In this document: positions 33,120 through 45,500 of the stretch, piece after piece
How the letters are laid out: each line of letters opens with the position of its first letter
How positions within the stretch are numbered: the first letter of the stretch is position 1
Assembly: GCA_020466095.1 (NCBI GenBank)
Contig: CM035806.1
Coordinates: forward strand, 131,450,422 to 131,514,421
Length of the DNA stretch: 64,000 bases
Direction: 5' to 3'
DNA from: Chlorops oryzae
Lineage: Eukaryota > Arthropoda > Insecta > Diptera > Chloropidae
The notes under the pieces: model-generated
The model's input: the letters and a program-made list of their open reading frames with translations, nothing else
What the model was told of the DNA's origin: nothing
Databases searched by the model: none
Program-made: the position numbers and the translations under genes

Positions 33120-34733
33120 GGGGAGAGGGCTGGGTTGTGAATCAGGCTGGGTTGTAAGCCATCAGCACTTTTTTCCCCCTAATTGACCGATATGGCCATC
33201 GGTCTGTATTATTTTTTATTTTATCATTGGCAAGGTTTTGTGCTAAAACAGAAACCTGCAACCGGGTTGCTTGTGGCTGTTACAGATGTCGTATTGACAA
33301 ATGATAGCAAGAAGTTTTTTTGATTGTTTGAAAAGTGCTCTTCAAGTGGCTGAATTTATATTTGGTAAGTGTTTTGATTCTATATTTCCAAACTATATTG
33401 GTTTATGTCGGATTGTGACTGTAAAGATTTTATTTTTCGACGTAACGTCGAAGAAGCGTCAAGCTTGGGTTATGAACCATCCGTATTTCATGCTAAATTT
33501 GTATCAGAACTGTCAAATATCATCAAATACATTGAAACGGGGCCGGCCTGTACCCAAGCGACACAGATATCAGATTTGGAGAGTATTCTTAGACATAAAA
33601 CTCTTTGAATGCTCTTTAGAAGGTCTTTGAAAAACATAATGTCTTTGAAAACTCTCTGAAAAGTATAATAAAAACTTAAAAAAATATCTTGTCTCAAAAA
33701 ACTCTTTCAAACGTCATTAGAATACTTCAAAAATCGGATGTCCTAGAAAGCTCTCAATAAACTCTTTGAACAGCGTCCGAAGACCGATTTCCGATAACGT
33801 TTTTTTTAACTCTTCGGAAACTCTCATATTGGTATTTCAAAGAGGTAACACATACATATTTAGAAAACTCTTCAAAACACATTTTAAAGAGCTTTGTGAG
33901 AGTAGACCTCTATATTCCTGTTTATAAAGACCTTTCAGAGATTTCCAGTGACGTCACGTCTTTGGAAACTCTTACAAAGAAGTTATTGAGAGGGAATAGT
34001 GAGTCATTAGATTTTATTGCTTGTTTTTGACATTTTTCTCATCTACAAATTTACAATTTGTCTGCTCATTATTGAGACGTTTAACTTTTCAGAAGGTCGT
34101 CAAAAGACATTTGGAAATCCGCCATCTTTTTGGAACGAAGTTGCATGATTTTATTTCTAAATAATCAACCAAAACTTTTTTATGCTTTATGAAAATGTTG
34201 ATTTCAAATTAAGAAGGGAAAATGCCTGAAATAAGTTTTCTATTATTACAGAATAAAATTTGAAAAAAAATCGGAAAGAAAATTTAAAAAATAACGATTT
34301 TTAAACTTAAAAGTTTTTGCAAAACAGTAATATTTTAAAGGCGCGTGAAAATTTAGTGGGGTAGAATATGTTATATCATATTGCCGATGAACTGATCTCC
34401 GTTTTCATTTATATGTTCAAATAATCGAGATAATTCATTACAATTTTTCATATTTTTTTATTACATTATAATCTTCACACGTGTCCTTTCGGGTTCAAAA
34501 TATTTCCAACATTGAATATGTAGGACGTCTTTTGTGTTTCTTCTTAAAGAAAAAGAAATAGGATATATTTTATAAAACTTATGAGCATATTTGCGTCCCT
34601 ATCACGCACACTGACTGATGATGACATAATAATTCAGTCTTTCAAAGAACTCTTAAAGATGTTTTAAAGATCTTTCAAAGAGTTCTCAAAGACTTCCTAG
34701 AGAGAAAACTGATTGTTTTTTAAGTCTCTAAAA

Positions 34734-35288
34734 CAGGCATCTCCAAAATGGGAAAGGCATTTGTGTTAGTGAGCAAGAGAGCGAATGCGCTGAAAAAAAT
34801 TTCAAAACTAATTGCGTGCGCTCAATAAAGTTTTGAGTTTCCATAACTTCTTAGTAAAAAATAAAATAGTTTTCATAAATCGATGAAATATAAGATTACT
34901 AGCGTGGAAAAACTTAACAAATAACAAATATTCAATGCATTTTTCAATGTCTACCACACCGCCACAATTTCTTATCAAAAGAATACTTTTTAAATGTTTT
35001 GCGCTGCTTTGAACAAATGTATTTCAAATCTGAAAATATTTGTTCACAAAAATAAGTTGATGGGAAAAACGATAAAAGCCTTAAAGAAATTTCTCAAAAG
35101 CATTTAAGATCATCATGTAGGCTTTGCATTCCATTTTGATAAAATATTTTTTAAGTGTTTTTTAAAAAAAGGTTGCGCAGATCCGCTCGAAGTGTTTTCG
35201 TCGGGCGATTGCTACCGACTAAAGAAAGAGCGTAAGGCATACGTGTGAAGTGAGCGAGAAAAATTTTTCTATGGCGTGGAGGTCTCTG
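34734..35288. mobile_element. 555-bp non-autonomous hAT element
   Basis: The ends CAGGCATCTCCA and (inverse) CAGAGACCTCCA are flanked by a perfect 8-bp duplication CTCTAAAA (34726-34733 and 35289-35296). GAGCGAGA-like motifs occur near both ends. The target lies in the CTCTTTGAAA arm of the host element. Confidence 0.92.
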
Positions 35289-35305
35289 CTCTAAAAACTC
35301 TCATA

Positions 35306-35609
35306 CCCAGCGGGAAGTTTGTTCTTCGATTACCTTATTCGTCGAGGAATTCTTCGATGAAAGGGTCATAGGAGAATGCTTCGAAGAAAAAGGTAAGGGA
35401 AGCGGAAAAATTATTGCTCACATAGTCGTCGTAGACTTTTTGATGAAGGGTTCGTCATAGAATTCTTCAACAAAGAAGTAAGCGAAAGAGGTAACGAACG
35501 AATTTTCAATGACATCGCCGTGTTAATTTTCATCGACGCGGGTAAGTGGTAGACATATGCTGTATCGATTACCTCGCTCGTTTACCAATGTCTACCTTTT
35601 CCCGCTGGG
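35306..35609. mobile_element. 304-bp CCCAGCGGG-type TIR element
   Basis: The ends CCCAGCGGGAA and (inverse) CCCAGCGGGAAAAGG are next to TA. Repeats of TTCTTCGA/TCGTCGA fill the arms. No tRNA-like core. It lies ten bases from the hAT element's target duplication. Confidence 0.85.
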
Positions 35610-36776
35610 TAAGGCCCCTAAGCCCCGCCTTTTTGCGTCCTTTTAGTCTTTAGAAGGTCTTCAAGAGCGCTCAAAGAGCTTTTCTGAGAGCATTAGCTCT
35701 CATTAATTAGTCTCTGAGCGCTCTTGAAGACCGTTTAAAGACAAGTTGTGTCGCTTGGGTAGAGAGGGAGGGGGAAAGAAGGTTTCCCTCCGGGCCCGGG
35801 CTTTCTGAAGGGGCCCACAATTGAGGCATGCCACCTTTTTTGATCACAATTGTTTGTGATGGGACCCCGAGCATAAACATCCTCCAGCTTTTTAAAGCGG
35901 CCCACAATTCTTCACCATGCAACCATTTTTTTGTCGCACTTTTTTGTCGCATTTTTTTGTCAAAAATCCCTGGGCCCCACTTTTTTCTCTACGGGCCTGA
36001 AACGAGGTGGATAACCTTTCTTTACAGGACACCCTGTATAATTTGACCAGATTTGTGTTGCACTAGTTTTCATTTATTCTAGTTTTTAGCCGTGTCAACC
36101 CTTGAAACAACCTTCGAAACACTAAAAACGCTGTTGCACCCACAAAGATGAATTTTAATGCGTTGCTGAATGCCATTAAAGACAATTACTTTAAAAACAA
36201 AAGCCATACGAGAATTTTGTTACATTAAACAATGAAAATATTAGTGGATGTAAAGTTTTCCAACAATTCTCATTAGCTTTATTCGGATTTTCATATACCA
36301 AGGTTTCGTCGCTGCTGAATAAAATTCGGCCATTTGAAGGTGCCATACCTCCGCAAAAATGAAACCGTGGCGAATTGATTTCTCCTGAAACGATTAATCT
36401 TTAAAAGCAAAAGAGGAAATCAACAACGTTGAAGTTAGCATGAAAAGGCAGCGAAAAAGGAGGCACAACCACAGCCACAACCAGTTCTTCTTAAAGTATT
36501 GTAAATAAATGCTCTTTTCACTTTCCATACATTTATGAGTGTTTCACTTCGTTTTTTCCAAATTTGATTAGGATTTGCCCGATGGTTCACAATCCAGCCA
36601 CTTTTTCAGAACGCTCAAAAATTATGTCTTCGTAATAGTGGCCATAGAAATTTACCTAACCATCAATACACCAAACTGTCTAGGTTAAAAAGTTGCGTGT
36701 TATGTTCGGCTTTCCAACGGTGTATTACATTCTTTAATATCTTTAATCTGTAAAAACATAACCCAGCCCTCTCCCC

Positions 36777-37579
36777 TACCCCTTAATGTGCCATCATAGA
36801 GACGGCATATTGAATATTTGGGAAATCATCACTGCTGCCCACTCGATAGAGTGGGAAGAGGACTTCCAAGGAATAGATTTGAAGGAATTGAATAGAAATT
36901 TTGTTTTCTTCCATGTAGAGTCGAAGAAGAGATTAAAATCTTTATTATAAGACATATTTCAAACTGGGTGTGTACTTGGGGATGTGTGTGTGGAAATGGG
37001 CGTGGATGTGAATCTGTTAGTGGTTTAATGTAATACATATACGTATCTACTATCCAATAAAATTCAAATACGATAAAATTGATTTAAAATTCGAAAAGTT
37101 AGCTTTAAAGTTTCATATTCATATTCATATGTAATCCATTTTAATTTAAATGTTCATGTATTTCTTCTTCTTCTTCTTCTTCGTTTGGATTTCCATCTGC
37201 ATCTGTATTAGCATTATCCTTATGAATACCATTTTCATTTTCATTTTCATTTTCATTTTTCATTTTCATTTTTCATTCCATTCTGATGGATATACGAGCG
37301 AGTGCGGTCAATCGCACGTCACTTGTGTATGTGTGCAATTAAAATGTTATTTCATTATCGATATCGATAATCCGATTCGACGGTTTGGCGATTACGCATA
37401 ATCAAAAATAATCAAGAGCGAGAGAGCGAGCGAGCGAGTGAGTGACCGAGCGAGCGGTTGGTTGAATGATCGATCGATTGGTTGTTTGGTCGATTGATTG
37501 ATTCGTTGATTGATCGATTGATTGATTGTGGAATCTAATCGGGAAAAATGTTCGTTGCTCTATAAAATTGTCGCATAGA
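36777..37579. other. 3' flank of the stomatin-like gene
   Basis: Between the nest and the stop codon are simple tracts: TTC repeats (37160-37182), TTTTCA repeats (37226-37275), and GAGCGAGC / TTGATTGA cryptic repeats (37410-37530). The last are directly after the stop and would be in the 3' UTR. Confidence 0.5.
36941..36946 (-). promoter_or_regulatory. Possible polyadenylation signal of the stomatin-like gene
   Basis: On the minus strand this reads AATAAA, about 635 bp past the stop codon at 37580. It is the most plausible canonical hexamer I saw in the 3' flank, but the hexamer is common in AT-rich DNA and no cleavage site can be shown. Confidence 0.25.
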
Positions 37580-37873
37580 TTACATTGATGTTTGTTGTTG
37601 CTGTAGTTGTTGTTGAGCTTGTTGCGAATTCTGCGGCTGCTGGTGCTGCTGCTGGTGCTGCTGCTGGTGTTGCGATTGCTTTTGTTGTTGTTGCTGCAAT
37701 TTCAATTGTTCTTGCTGCTCTTCGCGTTGCTGTATCACTTGCTGATTGGCAATCGCGGCCAAGGAATTCTGATGCGTTTGAGCGTCATTGGTCTTCAAGA
37801 AGTATGTTATCAAATCGATGGGCAACGGGAAAACAATCGTCGAATTCTTCTCCGCAGAAATGGAGTTAAGAGT
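37580..37873 (-). CDS. Stomatin-like gene, last coding exon with polyglutamine tail
   Basis: The last coding exon has 97 codons and a TAA stop. It opens after acceptor ACTTGCAG with [20 protein letters not shown] then LITYFL, the end of the conserved stomatin C-terminal region. Family members use this hydrophobic stretch for self-association and membrane targeting. From about the 43rd codon the sequence turns into a Gln-rich tail with His, Ser and Pro interruptions, ending QQQQTSM. The tail is a mixture of CAG and CAA codons, so it is not a pure microsatellite. Long Gln tails are also known in some fly paralogs. The antisense Val/Leu/Ala-rich reading frames over this exon are shadows of the CAG/CAA repeats. 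Confidence 0.94.
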   Translation of the reverse strand, partial: TLNSISAEKNSTIVFPLPIDLITYFLKTNDAQTHQNSLAAIANQQVIQQREEQQEQLKLQQQQQKQSQHQQQHQQQHQQPQNSQQAQQQLQQQQTSM

Positions 37874-39518
37874 CTGCAAGTAAAATTCATTTTAATTGAA
37901 ATAGATTCAATTTTGATTTTTAGTTAAAAAAAAAAAAAAATAAAAATTATAATAAATACTTATACTTAGAAATTGCCGAATTCTGAACTTTCTTACTTGT
38001 AAGTAACGTAATTGTAAAGCAGCTGGAGAGTCCCCAATAACTTCGGATGCCTCACGCAAGGCACGCGATGCTTTTTGTTCACCTTCGGCGGCAATAACTT
38101 TGGCACGTGCTTCGCGTGCAGCCTCAGCCTCGGCAGCCATGGCACGTTGCAACTGGACTGGCAGACGCACATCCTTTCTGCAAATTTTTTTAACGAACTA
38201 AAATTATTTATCTCGCCCGTATAGGGTTAAAAAGCGCATGCAACAAAATGAAAACTGCCAAAAAGAATGAATCGTTCCTTCACTCGGGACCCTTGTTACA
38301 CACAAAAAACCACACACACACACACACACACCCAAACACCCAAACACACGCCTACACACAAAAAGAGCACTGCAAGTTCTTTGAGAAATTGATGGGTGAA
38401 AATAAATTATAGGGGATTGTCCGTGTTGAACATTACACTGTGATAGTCCAAAAATCAGACTAACCTGAATCCAAAGGTTTCCCTTTATTTCGTCCAAGGG
38501 GAATCGAACTGCATCATTAGTTTTTTGAGTTACAATTACGGTTTCATAAAAAAAATTTTTTTACGTTTTTTACTTTAGTTTTTGGCGCATGTCTGTGTAC
38601 GAGTTGAAGATTGGTATTCTTAATTAACATCAAAGTGTTCTCTGAGATAAGCCAAGTAATTCCTCGTAAAACACCGTTATGATAAAATGCCGCATTAGGG
38701 AGGTATACGAGTACTTATTTAAAACTCAAAAATCATTTATTGTTTTGTTAGTATTAAATATTAAATATTTCGAAGCATACATCAGGGGGTTTTCATTTAA
38801 AAAATAAATAAATATAAAATAACGATAGATGGCCATAAGTAAAAGGATGAAAGAAAAAGAAAGTAAATGTCTCAACAAACACATTGAACTCCAATGACGG
38901 TCTCTTCGGATACATTCTAATTGGCAACTTGAATGGCTGGACGGTATAAAGGATATCGCTGGAGTTAAGGACTAAGATTATTCATTAAGATATAGCGATC
39001 ATAGTTTCTAATAATATATGAGATATTAATATCTCTTAAGCTCTGGAATGTCAGCTCAGCAGCATTTGAATTCGCTGATCGATGGAAACTGTGAGCCGTA
39101 ATCTTATCATTCATTTTATGTCGAACAAAAAGGATTACTAGAATCTCACACACAAAGGCCCATCCAAAAACCCAATGAGTAATTTAAAATACCGAATATT
39201 CAAAGCCATAATGCCACCTGTGTGATTTAAAAATTGTAGAATGGTTCGGTTCCATTTACACGTTCTTCACAACGTTCCATTACGAAATCAATCAAAACCA
39301 AACATGATAGCGTTATAAGTAGAGTAGCCTAACTGTTTCAATATTATCGAAACAATCTGAAAATTGTGGCTATTTATAAACGATACACAGCTTGTGTTTA
39401 GTTACTCAAGCGAGCCAATTATATTCAAATTATCTCGATTCAATCAAGTGTTACGAGTTCATCCTGTGACAAAAATAAGCAATACTCATTTGAGACTCAT
39501 AATAACCGTCAAAACGAA

Positions 39519-39552
<34 letters not shown>

Positions 39553-42500
39553 AGTCTGAAACGCACACATTCGTTTACTTTGTCACATGTCATAACTCAT
39601 AAAGAGGAAGAAAATCGTACAAATATTCCTATTCTTCTATTCGATGTGGATGCTCGCAGGGACGTTTTAAGTAGACCGACAGCATCAACAATGGCGAACG
39701 TTGAAGCGAACCATTCACGCAGAGCGATGCCATGTCACTTGCATTACAAAGCCCACAATCACAAATTGAACCACTCGCCATGATGCTCACACGTTCACCC
39801 ATATGAACGTACACACATAAACTCACAGACATTATATGTATGTATTTATGTATTTATTTTATGTGTTAGACAGTCGACGGGATTCACTTACATTTCGACA
39901 CGTTCGACCTTAATGCCCCAAGCATCAGTGGCCTCATCCAATTGTACCTGTTGGTAGCGTAGATTTCCCATAAGAAAATGAAAGAAATTCAACAACGAAA
40001 GAGGAAATATACAGAAATGAAAAAAGGAGAAAAAACAGCATGTTAGTTTCGTTCCGGTAAAATGAATTCTTGAAGGAGAATTGATTAAAAAATATTTTCC
40101 ACATTCCTATGAAGGTGCTCCCTCTGAAGAATCGATTAAGATGAAAACATTTTTATAGCAATGGAATTTAAGAACAATAAATTTATTATATTTTAATGAC
40201 GAATCGCTGACGGACTGCCGACGTAGCATCGATGCTATATAGTACAACCTTAAGTTAACTTAAACTTAACTTTGAATGGACTTTTTAGAATAAGTTCCTG
40301 GAGTCCTTTGTTTTCAATCGAAGTTACTGATTGTATACTAAGGTGGATAGTTTTGTTCGACACAAAAAATATGATAGTTCCACGAGTTAAATAAGAATCT
40401 AGAATTTTTTGTTTTTTAAGAGAAATACCCAGGCAGCCATAGGTCAAAACCGCATTTTTTTTCCTGCGCTTTTTCAAAATAAGGTCCGACTTAAATATGC
40501 ATAGAAGCATGCTTCAAACTATAACACAGAAAGTAAAATTGAGAGTGACGTAAAATTCTTTTGATTTGAAAAAAAAAAAAAAAATAATTCCATTCAAAAA
40601 TTATCAAAATCGTTATCCATTACCAGGGCTCAGGTTTTGTAACTTTTATAAATTTAAAGCATACTTTATGGGGCAAATATTTTTCTTACCAACATTTTGC
40701 GAATAAGTTAAGCGATGCTGAGAAAAGCGCTTTTCTGCCTTCAAAAAAAAAAATTCATATTGAAGTTAAAAGTCGTTTTGAATCTTAACTTTATGTGAGT
40801 TGAACAAAACTTTTATCCCATAAAGTATGCTTTAAATTTATAAAAACAACAAAAACCGAGCCCTGTCCATTAACATACACTTGTATTGTATTTTTAAAAA
40901 TAATATCCCAGTAAAAAATTTAAGAGAATTGCCTAAATCGAGCAGTGAAGGAGTAATGACTTCTTCATCCGTTCGGAGTTTCGACGAGCAATCCGAAATC
41001 AAAATAAAATTATATGAAATTTGATTTCAAACTTATAAATGAAAAAAATCCCATACTTCCGATTTGGCAAACACGGTGTCGACGGGTGAGCACTTGACTG
41101 GGAATCGAGAGTTCCGAGGTTCAAACTCCACAACAGGAGAATCAAAAGCGGGAAATAATTATTTCAAAAAAATAGGTATTATTTAGGGTAATATTATAAA
41201 AATACTCAAAAACTGAAAAATTAATTACTTAATAACAAAATATTACTCTATTTGTGCTCGTTGAAGAGATTCAAAAGATTACTCACGATTTGCTATCAAC
41301 TCTCCTTATCCTCCATTCGGAGGTCAAAAAGAGAGTAGTCTTTTTGATCTCCATTGGAAGCGCAAAAGGATTGCTCGCCCGTAAGGGAACATGCAATGCT
41401 AAAAAGGAGTACAAAATACATGAGGATTTGAGTAATCCTTTTTTTTTTTTACTGGGATATAAGGTATTCAATCCCTGTAGAAAATTCAACTAGAGGAGAA
41501 GAACTCTTCGACTACTCGCCAAAATTAACAGTACTACTCGCTCATAATTTCCCCGAAAATGCATTGAACTGTCAACCTTAACACAGACGTGTCCTTCGAA
41601 AATCGACACCCGCGTTTGAACTAGTGCAGAAGTAGAGACCATGGGCCAATTCAGTACATTTGATATACTAGGTTAATGAATGGGAACCGGCCCGAGCTGT
41701 CATAGCTCAGTGGGAAGCGCGTGCACCTCACGATCCGAAGGGCCTGGGTTCAATTCCCCGCCCAAGACAACACCCATTGTTGTTTTCAATTAGAAGTTTC
41801 AACTGAAATCCCAAGAGGAATAAAAACAAGTAAGGGTGTTATAGTCAGGCGAGCCTGACAATAACCCAGCAAATATTTGGATAAGCTTTTTACAAAGGTG
41901 CTTACTATTCATTTATTTCCAAGTAATTTTCCAAACTTTTTCCAAATGTGTTTGGGAAACGTTGGATTTCTCAAGTACTTTGCAAATCCACCCAAAAGAA
42001 TATGTATGTTATATAGATATCGTACATACATACGAGGCGTCTACAGTTCGATTTTTTCGAACGTAAATATATTAAATCTAGCACCCGCGAATGCGATCTC
42101 TCGGTAGCGTAATGGGAGCGTGTTGCGATTTGCAACCTGGAGGGCTCGAGTTCGATTCCTGTCGCGGGCGAAAAAAGGTTGAGGAAAAATTGGGACGTAG
42201 AAAAAGATATCTGAGGTAAAATTTGATCCACTAAGAGGGAAGAAAGGAAGTTGGCAGTTATAAATTTAGGTTCTTATCCGGTCGTCAGAAACGTAATTCA
42301 TAAATTTTTGGATGAAAGCTTGTTATTCCTCTAAGTGTTGAAATATTATTTAAATGTATTATTATTATCTAACTAAGAATAAAAAAAAAAAAAAAAAAAA
42401 AACCTCGTCGCAGCGGGGATTGAACCCGCCTACATCGAATTTTTATGCTTGTTTCGGCTTCGAATATATTTAATTCGAATGCTTGGATTTAAATGTTTTC

Positions 42501-45500
42501 CAATCTCAAATCCAATTGAATAAAAAGGGAGCCGTTTTGGTTATTTACACTTGAATTCCAAATAAATTCCAACACTTGGATCCAAGCCTTTTGTTTGCGG
42601 GCGCAAATTACTTCCAATTCATTAGTAAGAGTAAATCTTTGCTGTGAAAATACCCGGCATAGACACACATGCTTAAATAATTTTAAAACCACGCCCGAGA
42701 AACAGGACCACTAAGAAAGCATATTCAACAGGTTTTTAAGGCCATTAGGGGCCCCATTTACTGAATTCTGTTTTTCCTATACTCGAGAACTACTCGCCAG
42801 GGCCCCAATCAACCCCGATCTCCCTACAGGGATGTTAATCACGACTACCTTGTCGAATATGTTTTTAAATTCAACTTTTCTTTTTTTGATACAATTTTAG
42901 CATAATTTTAGGCAGAGAGAAATATATAAATTTTAGCTTGGAGAATCAACATTAATCGACCATTTGAAAATAGTAATTAAAGCAAATATACAATTTTTCC
43001 TACGGCTTCAGATTTGAGAGATGTAGAAGTGATGGTTGTTCCGCTTTTTTGAGATGTTTTCACCAACAATGGCAACAGAAATAATTCGAATATATTAAGC
43101 AAGGAAAAACTTTTTTTTAACAAAAGCGCAAGATAAAAATTCACACTCGACCTATGGTTTCATCGGCATAATTTAATTGTATACGTTTTGAAGAACCCAG
43201 CTTATACGTACCTAGTTATTTTTGTTTTGTTTTTTTTTTTTTTTTACTATAATTCGAATGCTCTGAAATATTTTTCCTATATTGAAATTTAAATTGAGGT
43301 CATTTTGGCAGACCAACTGCATCGATTTTCCACAAGGGGCTATCATAAGGACATATCCTTAAATTGAAACACAAGGGACAAAGGACAAATCATTACACTA
43401 AATGATCCTTCACGATTGTACAAGTTCGCAAAAGCCTCAATGGAGATATGAAAAATTTCGATTTGGATTAAGAAAAATCGAGTTTTTATGTTTTCTGTTG
43501 TTGTTTTATCACAGTGAATGGTATATACCTTCGGCATTGGATCTTCGCTTTTGAGAAGTCCATTGTTGACAAGACTCACCTGCATGGCTCCAGAAATTGT
43601 TTCGCGTTCGCTAAGTATCTCATGCAAATGCCGAGTTCCCATTGTGTTTCGTAGAGTAGTCTGTGCCAAAAGTCTGGTCGAATGGTGAGCATTCTCCACG
43701 TTCGCTATAGAGACGGTCGCATTCGAAACGCGGTAGTAAACCACCGCATCCACCGAAACAGTGACGCTATCCTTTGTCAGAACCTACAAAGGGCAGTGGT
43801 TTTTTTTTTTTGTTTTTGTCTTTGTTATTTTTTTGTTTCTTTGTTTTGGAATTGCTTTTGTTCCAATTTTGTTTTGTTTTTTGTGCGTTTAAAAAAATTT
43901 TTTTCTTTCTTTGGAAATATTTTGGAATTCTTTTCATCTTTTTAACTACACTCAGTGTCTCTAATACAAAATGGCTATTGCTTGCTCGTCTCTTTTCTAC
44001 CTTCTCACTATGTTTTCCCTTTGTTTAATTGCTTAGCTCTTTGTTTTTTTTTTTTTTTTTTGGTTTGGTTTTTCACAAGCGTTTGTCATCGCTTGCTGAC
44101 ATTATGATTAGTAAACGGTTACGGTTACGGTTACAGTTACGATTACGGTAACGGAAATGGGCATGGGTACAGTTACGTTAACGGTTGTTCTTGCAACTAA
44201 CTATTTTTTACATTGATATGCATGTATGTGCATGTGCGTTCGCCTCACATATATTAATATACATACTGACATACAAATGCACGCACACACGCAGTGGTAC
44301 ATATACACTATACATAAAGTACATGACACGGGTGTGAGTGCGAGTTGGAGTCGTGGTGTCTGAGTGCTTTAGTTTTTTATTATAATTTTTTTAATTTTTT
44401 TTTTATTGCTAATACACTGCACCCTTTCCCTAAATGGCCAAATGGAGGATGTTTGTTGTGTTCAGTGAAAATGGAAAATACTACTTGCTTTTTTCCCATA
44501 ACACCAATGTTAATTTGTATATACAGTGTACTCTCTCTGAAGCGGACACCTACGGAACCGAAAAATGTGTCCGCTTAAGAGGAAATTATTTGACAATCAA
44601 GAACATCAGAGCATTCCCAAAAAGTGTCCGCTTAAGAGGAGTGTCCGCAAGGAGAGAGTACACTGTACATGTATACGTTTATATACATATGTTCGTACAT
44701 AAAAAAGTATTTACCCTGAAAGGGAGTGGGTCGGGAAAGCGGGGTGTGGCGTGGCGCTGTGAGGCCTGGTGAGGCGGGCCGGGCCGGGTCGGGAGGGGCG
44801 GGGTCGGGGTGTGCTGTGAATGAGTATCTTTGAAAACGAGTTAATTGGGATTTTTTCTGTCAAAGCCACACGAAATGTATACGAAAATCGAAGACAACAT
44901 TCACGTGTATGTACGATTAACACATATGATGAGGATAGCCACACACGCACACATACACATTCATGTGAATACATGTTTTCTTTGTTGTTGTTTGTTTTTG
45001 TATATTTTCATTTGATTGGATTTTCCTGACGCTGACGCTTTTAATGAGCAATCGAAATGAATAGCTGATGAATGTCTGGGATATCTATTTCTTTATTTTT
45101 CAAATAGTTATGGTATATAATACAGGGTGATTTCGTCAAACTGCGCTATAGCGGTGAGTGGAGCAAACACGGGAATTTTGAAGTTACAGTGTTATATCAT
45201 TTTTTAGATTCATTCAAACGAACTTTAAATAAATGGGATCTTATTATAAGTTGTTCTAACAGACGAATTCACCAAACTGTTTAATGGATATTTAAAAAAT
45301 TTGCAAAAATTTTTTCTCTTTTTTTTTTTGGGTTTCACCAAAATTTTTTTTTCACCAAATTTTTTTGCATGAAACCGTGATTCAAACGCAAAAAACTAAA
45401 CTTCCTAAAATTATGCTATAAATTATAAGAAATAATTTGTGTGTTTTTTTAATTATGTATAATGAGCTTCATAAGGTCTAATCTTGTAACGGCGTGAAAC

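Larger units (their letters stand above)
33553..35759. mobile_element. 2.2-kb CCCAAGCGACAC-type TIR element with CTCTTTGAAA repeats
   Basis: The ends CCCAAGCGACACAGA and (inverse) CCCAAGCGACACAACTT are next to TA. Left arm repeats of AACTCTTTGAAA (33590-33990) are mirrored by TCTTTCAAAGAGTTCTC (34640-34735) and GGTCTTCAAGAGCGCTC (35640-35735). Two further elements are inserted. No tRNA-like core was found in this one. Confidence 0.88.
33120..36776. mobile_element. 3.7-kb outer TIR element of a three-level nest
   Basis: The ends GGGGAGAGGGCTGGGTT and its inverse are next to TA. Just inside, ATCAGGCTGGGTTGTAAGCC-like (33140) and the inverse of GGTTCACAATCCAGCC (36585) give a second pair. The original element was about 1.4 kb; the rest is the insertion 33553-35759. 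No coding frame survives. The frames near 33301-33697 read the AAACTCTTTGAA repeats or random sequence. Confidence 0.82.
41865..42645. mobile_element. 781-bp CCCAGCAAATATTT-type element with convergent tRNA-like pair
   Basis: The left end is CCCAGCAAATATTTGG and the right end (inverse) CAGCAAAGATTTAC. TTTCCAA/TTGGATT repeats lie in the arms (41930-41975, 42482-42600). The core has modules at 42091-42170 (plus) and 42404-42450 (minus) with a 20-base A tract between. Its target is intact in the copy at 18910. Confidence 0.8.
41826..42760 (-). repeat. 3' part of a mini-me-like repeat, split by an element
   Basis: AACAAGTAAGGGTGTTATAG, then after the insertion CCACGCCCGAGAAACAGGAC, matches the inverse of 18820-18950. 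The two parts are contiguous there, which gives the empty site for 41865-42645. Confidence 0.8.
41472..42832. mobile_element. TCCCTGTAG-type TIR element, second copy, carrying two later insertions
   Basis: The left end TCCCTGTAGAAAATTCAAC and right end TCTCCCTACAGGGA match 15384-16132. The left arm and first tRNA-like module (41696-41767) are kept. A mini-me-like fragment (41826-42760) and, inside that, the element 41865-42645 have been added. The right arm resumes near 42763 with TTTTTCCTATACTCGAGAAC. Confidence 0.8.

Noticed and set aside
33301..33697. Frames at the start of the nested element
   Set aside because: They cross the element terminus at 33553 and read the CTCTTTGAAA repeats.
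37585..37927. Plus-strand Val/Ala- and Leu-rich frames opposite the Gln tail
   Set aside because: These are antisense readings of the CAG/CAA repeats in the last exon of the stomatin-like gene.
39364..39783. 139-codon frame with HTHTHT run
   Set aside because: Made by a CA microsatellite in an intron; no conserved features.
43580..43783. Reading through the donor at 43579 as coding
   Set aside because: A GTGAGT donor and exact continuity with the next exon's conserved [11 protein letters not shown] show that the exon ends there.
44112..44185. Telomere-like repeat
   Set aside because: GTTACG is not the insect TTAGG unit, higher flies lack short telomeric repeats, and the array is short and degenerate inside an intron.
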